A stretch of DNA of 64,000 nucleotides from Sinomonas notoginsengisoli. GTDB lineage: Bacteria; Actinomycetota; Actinomycetes; Actinomycetales; Micrococcaceae. Location of the stretch: contig NZ_JAIZDP010000001.1 in assembly GCF_021554725.1 (NCBI RefSeq), positions 930,001 through 994,000 on the forward strand, read 5' to 3'. The position numbers were made by a program, and so were the translations under genes. This document shows positions 57,814 to 64,000 of the stretch, one piece after another. Every line of letters begins with the position of its first letter. The first letter of the stretch is position 1. The notes beneath the pieces are model-generated. The model was not told the DNA's origin. It made no database searches and was given only the letters and a program-made list of their open reading frames with translations.

Positions 57814-57939
57814 ACCTAGAACCGTAGGAGGCTCGTCTGGACAGGACTCGGATTAGCGTCGGTGTGTCGCAAGAACCCATCTGGGGTGAGGAACAGCGCT
57901 CGGGGCACGCGCCGTCGTGCGCCACGCGTTCGCGGCCCC

Positions 57940-58557
57940 TCAACGCGACGCCAGCCAACGCCCGAGGAGGCCCTCAGCGGGAATCTCCTCGGCGGTCAGC
58001 GCGAACGATTCGTGGTCCGCCCAGGCACCGTTGATGTGCAGGTACCGAGGACGCAGCCCTTCGTAGCGGAAGCCGAGCTTCTCCACCACGCGCAAACTGG
58101 GCGCGTTCTCCGGCCTGATGTTGATCTCCATACGGTGGAGGCCCAATTCGCGGAAGCAGTGATCGGTCGCGAGCGCCACAGCCGTCGGGGCGATCCCCCG
58201 GCCGGCATGCTCCTGGTCTACCCAGTATCCGAGAGTGGCCATGAGCGCCGAGCCCCACACGATCGAGGACACCGTGAGCTGCCCCACGATCGGCGCACGC
58301 CGCGCGGCGGGGTCGGCGAGGGCGATGACAAACGGCAGGGCAGACCCCTCGCGGGCCTGGCGCGTCAAGGACCGGACCATGTCCCGGAAGGTCGGCAGCG
58401 TCCCCCCAGGCTGGGGGTTCGAGGCTTCCCACGGTTCAAGCCACTCCCGGTTCCGGGCTCGCACCGCCATCCACTCGGTGCGGTCTGCCATCCGCAGCGG
58501 GCGCAGCGTGATGCCTGATGCTTGCAGCGTCACGGGCCACAGGCCCGAGGCCCACAT
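57940..58557 (-). CDS. rimJ: GNAT N-acetyltransferase, RimJ type
   Basis: This 205-aa acetyltransferase resembles ribosomal-protein-alanine acetyltransferases. Motif A region is GYWVDQEHAGRGIAPTAVAL, followed by LHRMEINIRPENAPSLRVVEKLGF. ATG 58557 is chosen, 7 bases after the galU stop; an in-frame ATG at 58605 would overlap galU. Co-transcribed with galU. Confidence 0.88.
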   Translation of the reverse strand: MWASGLWPVTLQASGITLRPLRMADRTEWMAVRARNREWLEPWEASNPQPGGTLPTFRDMVRSLTRQAREGSALPFVIALADPAARRAPIVGQLTVSSIVWGSALMATLGYWVDQEHAGRGIAPTAVALATDHCFRELGLHRMEINIRPENAPSLRVVEKLGFRYEGLRPRYLHINGAWADHESFALTAEEIPAEGLLGRWLASR

Positions 58558-58564
58558 TCGCGGT

Positions 58565-59485
58565 TCAGGCCTGAGCCGGCGAGGCGTCTGCCCCGTTGGC
58601 CACAAAGTCCGTGAGCCAGTGGCGCAGCTCGTCGCCGAACTCGTCGCGGGCGCAGGCGAGCGTCACCACGGCCTTGAGGTAGGAGAGCTTGTCGCCGGTG
58701 TCGTAGCGGCGGCCGCGGAACACGACGCCGTAGACCCCTCCGCCCTCGCCCTCACGGCGCGCGAGGGTCTGGAGCGCGTCGGTCAATTGGATCTCCCCGC
58801 CGCGGCCGGGCTCAGTGCCGTGCAGGACCTCGAACACTGCAGGATGCAGGACATAACGGCCGATGATCGCGAGATTGCTCGGCGCATCCTCGGGCGAGGG
58901 CTTCTCGACCAGTCCGTGGACTTGGACATAGTCCTCGCCCTCAACAGCCGTGACATCGGCAGAGCCGTACGCCGAGATCGAATCAAGCGGCACCTCCATG
59001 AGCGCCACCACGGAGCCGCCGGTCGCCTGCTGAACACGGATCATCTCGGACAGGAGCTCATCCCGTTCATCGATGAGGTCGTCTCCGAGGAGCACGGCGA
59101 AGGGCTCGCGGCCCACGTGGCGCTCGGCGCACAGGACCGCGTGGCCGAGGCCCTTCGGATCGCCCTGGCGGACGTAGTGGATGTCGCCGAGGTTGTTCGA
59201 CTCCTGGATGGCGGCGAGCTTCTTGCTGTCGCCCTTGGCCTCGAGCATGGCCTCGAGCGAGGGCACTCGGTCAAAATGGTCCTCGAGTGCACGCTTGTTA
59301 CGACCGGTGATCATCAGGATGTCATTGATGCCCACGGACACGGCCTCCTCGACCACGTACTGGATCGCGGGCTTGTCGACTACAGGAAGCATCTCCTTCG
59401 GCATGGCCTTGGTCACCGGGAGGAACCGGGTCCCGAGACCGGCGACAGGGATGACGGCTTTCCGGACAGCTGAGGAGGTAGACAC
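58565..59485 (-). CDS. galU: UTP-glucose-1-phosphate uridylyltransferase
   Basis: This 306-aa enzyme makes UDP-glucose for envelope and storage polysaccharides. It shows PVAGLGTRFLPVTKAMPKEM near the N-terminus, the nucleotide-site stretch RQGDPKGLGHAVLCAERHVG and GRYDTGDKLSYLKA near the C-terminus. Starts at GTG 59485; TAGAGT lies 7 bases upstream, suggesting a leaderless message. GalE at 8757 uses its product. First gene before rimJ and, after a gap, the SepX/GlpR-type gene. Confidence 0.95.
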   Translation of the reverse strand: MSTSSAVRKAVIPVAGLGTRFLPVTKAMPKEMLPVVDKPAIQYVVEEAVSVGINDILMITGRNKRALEDHFDRVPSLEAMLEAKGDSKKLAAIQESNNLGDIHYVRQGDPKGLGHAVLCAERHVGREPFAVLLGDDLIDERDELLSEMIRVQQATGGSVVALMEVPLDSISAYGSADVTAVEGEDYVQVHGLVEKPSPEDAPSNLAIIGRYVLHPAVFEVLHGTEPGRGGEIQLTDALQTLARREGEGGGVYGVVFRGRRYDTGDKLSYLKAVVTLACARDEFGDELRHWLTDFVANGADASPAQA

Positions 59486-59534
59486 GAGGCACACTCTATA
59501 CGAGAGCCCGCACGACCACGGATACAGTCGCTGC

Positions 59535-60182
59535 ATGGACATCGCTGAGCTCAAGTCCGCCCTGCGCGCCCAACTGTGGGCGGCACGCCGTACCCTCAGG
59601 GCCTCCGAGGTCGCGGCGGCCGCGCCGCCCATCGCCGCGCACGGCCTCGCCTGGGCGCGGGCGCACCTTCCGGAGGGTTCGGTGGTCACGGCCTACCTCG
59701 GGGTGGGGTCCGAGCCACCTACGGCCGATCTGATCGAGGCCTTGCACGGTGACGGCTTCCGTGTCCTGCTGCCAATCTGCCTGCCCGAGCGCCAGCTCGG
59801 ATGGGTCGAGTGGCACCCTGGTATCAGCTTCGCCCGAAGCCGCTATGCGCCGATCCAGGAACCGGTCGGCCCGCTCATCTCCTCGGACGAGGCCGTGACG
59901 GGCACAGTCGGGCTGCCCCCCGTCTCCGGCGTGCTGCTGCCCGCGACTGCGCTCGATGCCGACGGCCACCGCCTCGGCCAGGGCGGCGGCTACTACGACC
60001 GCTTCCTCGCCCGCGTGGGCGCGCTCGGGACACGGATTCCCACCGCTGCAGTGGTGTACGACGGCGAGATGCTCGCCTCTGGCGCGGTTCCCGCCAATGC
60101 CCTGGACCGCCTCGTGGAGGCGGCGGTTACCCCCAGCGGAGTGAGCCACCTCGGCGCAGCCCCCACCGGCACTTCGGAATAG
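59535..60182 (+). CDS. 5-formyltetrahydrofolate cyclo-ligase
   Basis: This 215-aa enzyme converts 5-formyl-THF to 5,10-methenyl-THF with ATP. The signature LGQGGGYYDRFLAR (about residues 149-162) and the Lys/Arg-rich N-terminal helix (LKSALRAQLWAARRTL) are typical. TACAGT 6 bases before ATG 59535 indicates a leaderless transcript divergent from galU. The FmdB-type gene follows 122 bases later, the same order as Rv0992c-Rv0991c in Mycobacterium tuberculosis. Confidence 0.92.
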   Translation: MDIAELKSALRAQLWAARRTLRASEVAAAAPPIAAHGLAWARAHLPEGSVVTAYLGVGSEPPTADLIEALHGDGFRVLLPICLPERQLGWVEWHPGISFARSRYAPIQEPVGPLISSDEAVTGTVGLPPVSGVLLPATALDADGHRLGQGGGYYDRFLARVGALGTRIPTAAVVYDGEMLASGAVPANALDRLVEAAVTPSGVSHLGAAPTGTSE

Positions 60183-60200
60183 CCGGCAGGCTCCGGCTGT

Positions 60201-60232
60201 TAGAATTGGCAGTCGGAGGTTGTGACTGCCAG
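60201..60232 (+). promoter_or_regulatory. Promoter with CIRCE-like inverted repeat upstream of the FmdB-type gene
   Basis: TAGAAT (-10, 60201-60206) runs into TTGGCAGTC (60206-60214), a 9-base spacer and GACTGCCAG (60224-60232). Arm length and spacing equal the HrcA operator CIRCE (TTAGCACTC-N9-GAGTGCTAA), with compensated changes. Location at the transcription start fits repression. Confidence 0.6.
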
Positions 60233-60304
60233 CCCGAATGCCCGGATGCACGGCGTTCTGGCGGTCGTCTGCGGCCTCCTGCCCTGTCCAGCAAGGAGTT
60301 TCCT

Positions 60305-60595
60305 GTGCCCACCTACGCCTACGCCTGCAAAGACTGCAACCACGCCTTCGAGACCGTGCAGTCATTCAGCGACGCCTCACTCACCGTCTGCCCCGAGTGC
60401 GGCGGCACGCTGCGGAAGAAGTTCAACAGCGTGGGCGTGGTGTTCAAGGGTGGCGGCTTCTATCGGACCGACTCCCGCAGCGGCAGCAGCGTTCCGGCCG
60501 CCGGCGGTGGATCCAAGGATTCCGGCTCGAAGGACTCGGGCTCGAAGGACTCCGGCTCCAAGGCCTCTGCCCCGGCGGCGGCCGCATCCAGCTAA
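60305..60595 (+). CDS. FmdB-family zinc-ribbon protein, Rv0991c/Ruc-like
   Basis: This 96-aa protein has the FmdB zinc ribbon (YAYACKDCNHAF, then TVCPECGGTLRKKF) with four metal-binding Cys in the first half. The C-terminal part is disordered, with three SKDSG repeats followed by Ala/Ser. Its M. tuberculosis relative Rv0991c is reported to be a redox-regulated chaperone (Ruc) under HrcA control. Gene order here (5-formyl-THF cyclo-ligase upstream) and the CIRCE-like element agree. GTG 60305 with aaggag 7 bases upstream is the start. Chaperone function is inferred. Confidence 0.75.
   Translation: MPTYAYACKDCNHAFETVQSFSDASLTVCPECGGTLRKKFNSVGVVFKGGGFYRTDSRSGSSVPAAGGGSKDSGSKDSGSKDSGSKASAPAAAASS
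60523..60567 (+). repeat. Short tandem repeat coding SKDSG units
   Basis: About 12-15-base units (ggctcgaaggactc, repeated with small changes) encode the SKDSG repeats in the tail of the FmdB-type protein. Copy number could vary by slippage. Confidence 0.6.
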
Positions 60596-60690
60596 GGCAC
60601 TTCCCCTCCACATGGTGTCGATCCGGCACGTTGTCCACATCGCGACACCGGCCCGGTCTCAAGACGGAGCCCGTCGGCTAGCTTGACGGC

Positions 60691-61404
60691 ATGAGCCGCA
60701 CTCCTGCCCCACCGGCGCGCCGCACGTCGGCGCCTCGCCCGTGGCGTTCTGCCCGGCGCAGCCCGATCCGGCGTTTTCTGGACCGGCGCCGCCGCACCCT
60801 CGCCGCTGCGCTCGTGTGCGTGGGAATCGGATCCGCGGCGTACCAACTCACCCCGCCATCCGCCGCCATGGTGCCGGTGGTCGTTGCCGCTCGTGATCTG
60901 CCCAGCGGCGCTACGGTGTCCGCGAGTGATGTCCGGACTGCGCGCGTTCCGGCGGATGCCGTGCCCCACCATGCCGAATCCGACCCCCACGGCCTCGTAG
61001 GGCAGCGGCTTGCCGGGCCGCTTCGGAGCGGCGAAATGGTCACGGACGCATCCCTTGTCGGGCCGGGCCTGCTCGTCGGCACGGCCCCTGGGACGTCCGC
61101 GGTTCCCGTGCGGATCGCGGACCCCGCCTCACTCCAGCTGCTCACCCCTGGCCAGCTCATTGACCTTGTCCTCAGCTCCGAGGCAGGTGGAACCGCCGGG
61201 CGAGGCTCCACGCTCGCATCACAGGTGCCGGTCCTGTGGACCGGCAGCCCGGGTGGCGCTGGCGCGGCCGGAGCGTGGCTCGGATCGCAGGAGGCGGACG
61301 GCCTGCTCGTCGTCGGCGCGTCCCCGGACGAGGCACTCCGGATTGCCGGAGCGTCTACCCGCGGCAAGGTGTTCTTCGTGCTCGTCGAGAGCAGCCGGCG
61401 ATGA
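60691..61404 (+). CDS. SAF-domain protein, CpaB/RcpC-like
   Basis: This 237-aa protein has a Arg-rich N-terminus, one membrane segment (about residues 36-56) and an extracytoplasmic SAF domain (VPVVVAARDLPSGATVSASD, VGQRLAGPLRSGEMVT). The later part resembles the RcpC/CpaB family that assists Flp pilus secretion. No other pilus gene is in the window, so a separate cell-envelope role is equally possible. Starts ATG 60691; convergent with the helicase gene at 61449. Confidence 0.75.
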   Translation: MSRTPAPPARRTSAPRPWRSARRSPIRRFLDRRRRTLAAALVCVGIGSAAYQLTPPSAAMVPVVVAARDLPSGATVSASDVRTARVPADAVPHHAESDPHGLVGQRLAGPLRSGEMVTDASLVGPGLLVGTAPGTSAVPVRIADPASLQLLTPGQLIDLVLSSEAGGTAGRGSTLASQVPVLWTGSPGGAGAAGAWLGSQEADGLLVVGASPDEALRIAGASTRGKVFFVLVESSRR

Positions 61405-61448
61405 CTTCCGCGCCTCAGGCAGGCATCGCTCCCACGAGGGACCGGTGC

Positions 61449-64000
61449 TCATCCCCAGTGGGGCGGCTTCTGCTCCTTGAGCCACCGGTCATGCTCGTCC
61501 TCCCCGCTCGAACTCTCACCGGACTCCTCCTTCGGCGCCCTCGGCGCCTCGGGTTCCTCGGCGGTGGCGGGCCCCGTGCCTGGCATGGTGACGCGACGAG
61601 CGCCGCGCGGCCGCCTCATTTCCCGCTGTCCGTCGGAAGCCGGGTCCCCATCGGGCGCCGCATCCGCTGCGTCAGGTGCCGAGCCCCGGTGAGCGTCATC
61701 TGTGCGGGTTTCATCCGTGTCGGTTTCATCTGTGTGGGTTTGATCTGGCCCCGCGTCCGCAATGGCCGTCAGCCTACCGGTCAGGAACCCCGCCGAGCCG
61801 CTCTCGTCGGACTGGGTCTCCAGCCCGAGCTCTCGCGCGATCATCTCCGCGCAGCTGCTTGGGTCTGTGAAGACCTCGATGGTCCAGAGCGTGAAGTGCT
61901 TCCATCCGAGCCGCTTGAGGAGTTCAGGCCGCTGCCGGGTGCGTTCCCGCACGCTCAAGCGCCGGTACCTCTCCGTGCCGTCGGATTCGACCGCGACAGG
62001 CATGCTCTTCTCGTGCTCCTCGCGGCCCATCGTGAGCAGCGGGTCAACGGCCGCTGCCATGTCCAACACCCCGTCGTAGTGGTGCCAGACTCGGGCGCCG
62101 CGGGACGCGAGCCTGTCTCCGAGATCCGTCACGAGCGGATCCGCCCCGAGAGATTCCGCGCTCGCCGCCGACCGCGTGGCAGGGGTGCCGAGATGGGTGT
62201 TGCCAGCGAGCTCCCTATCGAGGAGCTCGTAGAAGTCCGACGCGCCCTCGCTGAGGCGCGTGACATCGAGCTCCGAAGGCTGGAAGCAGCTCAGGACGTG
62301 CATGCTGTGACGGGCACGGGTCATGGCGAGCGCGAAACGCCGCCGGCCGCCGGGCTCGCTGAGCGGCCCGAAGTGGTGCATCGCCCGGCCGTGCGGCGTG
62401 CGCCCGAACCCGAGCGAGAAGATGATGTGGTCCCGGACGAGCCCGCCGGCGCGGTCAATGTGGACCACGCGGAACGGTTCCTCGCCCCCACTGAAGAAAT
62501 CGACGACGTCGGGATGGTTTGCCATCTGGAGCCGTATGGCCTCCCCCACCCGGGCCGCATGGTAGGCGCTCGCGGTGATCACCGCGAGGGAGACGGTAGG
62601 GCGGTGCTTCGCGTGGTCGAACACGAGATCGACCACGCGGTTCACCTCGGCCGCCACCGACTCCACGCCTCCGTCCTCGCCGCTCGGCATCCCGGTGCCC
62701 TCGGCCAGGTACTCGAGGAGGAACGGCCGGTCGAGGCCGGTGACGCTTGCGCCGTCCGGCAGGCGCAGCAGGCTGCCGGAGTAGAACCTTCGGCTCAACT
62801 GGAGGTCGAGTTCCTCGTCCACGGACCTGTAGGCAGTGCGGAGCCGGACCGAGGGCAGGACCCGGGAGAGCGCGGAGAGGGCGCTCTCGACGGAAGGCAC
62901 AGGCGGCTGGCCCGGCTGCTGTTCGACGCACACGGAAAAGGGCCGCGGATTGGCCACTTGCGGGTCGCCGAAGGCGACGACGGCTTCAGCACGGCCGATG
63001 GCAGGCAGTGCCGCGCGCAGCGGCATCGAGTCCGCATCGAGGATGAGCACCGCATCGAACCTGTGGTCCTGAGGAAGTGCCCCTGTCAGGGCGTAGGGGC
63101 TGCACGTCCACACGGGCACCAGCGGCCGCAGGAGCCGCGGGGACTGGCGTTCGAGGGCGGGCAGGCTGATGCGGCCGTCCTTGAGGAGCGTGCGGAGGGC
63201 ATCTGCTTCGCGGGGGTGCCGCTGGATCGCGTCGCTCCACTCGGAGGCGAGGTGCCAGCGCAACCGTGCCGCACCGCTGGCAATGTGGGCCCTGTCGGCC
63301 TGCACGTAGTCAGTCTCTGCGCGGCGCAGCTGCTCGCCATCGGACATTGCAAGATAGTCGTCGCCGCTGATCATCGCTTCGAGGACCGACTGCCACCAGG
63401 CCAGTTCGAGCTCGGAGACGACCACGCTGGCAGGGGCCTCACGCTCTGTGAGGTCCGTGAGCAGGTCGCCGAGGCCGTGCTCACTGAGCTCGTCCTCGAG
63501 GAGGGTCCGCTCGGGGAGCGAGCGAAGCACGGGAGAGTCCTCTGCAAGGGCCTCGAGCCGGGCGGTCAGGTCCTTGACGTCGGCGTCGAGGAGGTTTCCG
63601 CCCAAGACGGTCGGGGCGAGGATGCTTCCGAGCCTGCGCAGGCCGCGCTCCGCCGCCAAATAGGACTCCCTGAGCTCCGCGAGCCCGGAGGGGACCGACG
63701 GATGCCTCTGCGACGCGGCGCAGGCGGCCCACGCCTCGCGCTGGGACTGGACGAGGGCAAGGGAGCTGTGCAGGTCCGCGAGGTGTACCCCGGGGCGGAC
63801 GTACTCCTTGGCAACCCTCCGCAGCCTCGAGCGCTGCAGCGCGGTCACCTCGATACCACGTTCTCTGCGCCACGCTGCGGGGGCCGTGGCCGCGATGAGG
63901 TCGGTGACCGGCCTGTCGAAGATGTCCGGGGTGAACTTGTCCAGGCTTTCCCGGACCGCGACGAGCAGCTCGAGCTGCCGACCCCACCCTGCCACGGTGG
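61449..64000 (-). CDS. Large AAA/SF1-type helicase with C-terminal Vsr-like nuclease domain (partial, N-terminus missing)
   Basis: At least 850 residues are visible; the frame is open to the right edge, so the N-terminus, including Walker A, lies outside. Visible are a Walker-B-like segment DAVLILDADSMPLRA with GDPQVANPRPF, the motif V/VI region HIIFSLGFGRTPHG and FALAMTRARHSMHVLSCF, then near the C-terminus the nuclease-like WHHYDGVLDMAAAVDPLL, VAVESDGTERYRRLSVRERT and LWTIEVFTDPSS. That last part matches the MTES_1575/Vsr-like restriction-endonuclease fold found in DUF4011-type helicase proteins, some of which act in phage defence. The tail is Asp/Thr/Pro-rich. Function unproven; it could be a housekeeping repair enzyme. 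Confidence 0.75.
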   Translation of the reverse strand, partial: TVAGWGRQLELLVAVRESLDKFTPDIFDRPVTDLIAATAPAAWRRERGIEVTALQRSRLRRVAKEYVRPGVHLADLHSSLALVQSQREAWAACAASQRHPSVPSGLAELRESYLAAERGLRRLGSILAPTVLGGNLLDADVKDLTARLEALAEDSPVLRSLPERTLLEDELSEHGLGDLLTDLTEREAPASVVVSELELAWWQSVLEAMISGDDYLAMSDGEQLRRAETDYVQADRAHIASGAARLRWHLASEWSDAIQRHPREADALRTLLKDGRISLPALERQSPRLLRPLVPVWTCSPYALTGALPQDHRFDAVLILDADSMPLRAALPAIGRAEAVVAFGDPQVANPRPFSVCVEQQPGQPPVPSVESALSALSRVLPSVRLRTAYRSVDEELDLQLSRRFYSGSLLRLPDGASVTGLDRPFLLEYLAEGTGMPSGEDGGVESVAAEVNRVVDLVFDHAKHRPTVSLAVITASAYHAARVGEAIRLQMANHPDVVDFFSGGEEPFRVVHIDRAGGLVRDHIIFSLGFGRTPHGRAMHHFGPLSEPGGRRRFALAMTRARHSMHVLSCFQPSELDVTRLSEGASDFYELLDRELAGNTHLGTPATRSAASAESLGADPLVTDLGDRLASRGARVWHHYDGVLDMAAAVDPLLTMGREEHEKSMPVAVESDGTERYRRLSVRERTRQRPELLKRLGWKHFTLWTIEVFTDPSSCAEMIARELGLETQSDESGSAGFLTGRLTAIADAGPDQTHTDETDTDETRTDDAHRGSAPDAADAAPDGDPASDGQREMRRPRGARRVTMPGTGPATAEEPEAPRAPKEESGESSSGEDEHDRWLKEQKPPHWG

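Noticed and set aside
60523-60567. Possible CRISPR-like short repeats
   Set aside because: Units are 12-15 bases, contiguous and in frame within a coding tail; no spacers.

Overview
The window is high-GC DNA from an actinobacterium, most probably a member of the Micrococcaceae (Arthrobacter/Sinomonas type). This is inferred from the GluABCD transporter order, an actinobacterial DapD, the fdxA-dapC-gltA cluster, a 7Fe ferredoxin, a SepX/GlpR-type divisome protein next to rimJ and galU, and many genes with a -10 box 5-8 bases before the start codon, typical of leaderless actinobacterial mRNAs. Nearly every base is ordinary chromosomal coding sequence. I see no prophage, integrase, insertion sequence, CRISPR array or rRNA operon. 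One tRNA gene, tRNA-Ala(CGC), is present.

Layout. 1-4188: end of a LOG-family nucleotide-monophosphate phosphoribohydrolase-like gene, then gluABCD for glutamate-type amino acid uptake. 4200-12693: lysine/diaminopimelate genes dapE and dapD (divergent), a lysozyme-fold-like membrane protein, an unknown gene with a TetR regulator, galE, gltA, dapC and fdxA. 12806-16013: a stand-alone SH3-like protein, two tandem paralogous unknown genes, and an MFS exporter with a divergent ArsR-type regulator separated by a perfect operator-like dyad. 16039-19088: typA/bipA and an SGNH-hydrolase lipoprotein. 19134-32181: two complete oligopeptide ABC importers in tandem on the minus strand, each with a double-cassette ATPase, with a plus-strand PH-domain gene lodged inside the second. 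32470-35663: phosphoketolase and a small secreted Asn-rich protein. 35791-44080: ychF, rmuC, ispH, a membrane protein, xseAB, ppk2 and an AlaA-type aminotransferase. 44164-47613: an OpuC-type osmoprotectant importer. 47771-54935: GlcNAc-kinase-like protein, nitronate monooxygenase, aldo/keto reductase, LysR/MFS pair, Lrp regulator and CorA. 54998-64000: malate dehydrogenase, a DUF805 protein, tRNA-Ala, glpR/sepX-rimJ-galU, 5-formyl-THF cyclo-ligase followed by an FmdB-type protein behind a CIRCE-like element, a SAF-domain protein, and the C-terminal part of a large helicase with a Vsr-like nuclease domain that runs off the end.

How the genes work together. Uptake dominates: four ABC importers bring in amino acids, peptides (twice) and osmoprotectants. 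Central metabolism is represented by citrate synthase, malate dehydrogenase, phosphoketolase and galE/galU sugar-nucleotide enzymes. Three succinylase-pathway genes (dapC, dapD, dapE) feed lysine and peptidoglycan synthesis. No obviously new multi-gene system is evident. The leads I would follow are the CIRCE-like control of the FmdB-family gene, the absence of the gephyrin-like partner from the galU-rimJ-glpR locus, the oversized DppB permease, the tandem unknown paralogs, the small secreted protein and the helicase-nuclease at the right edge.
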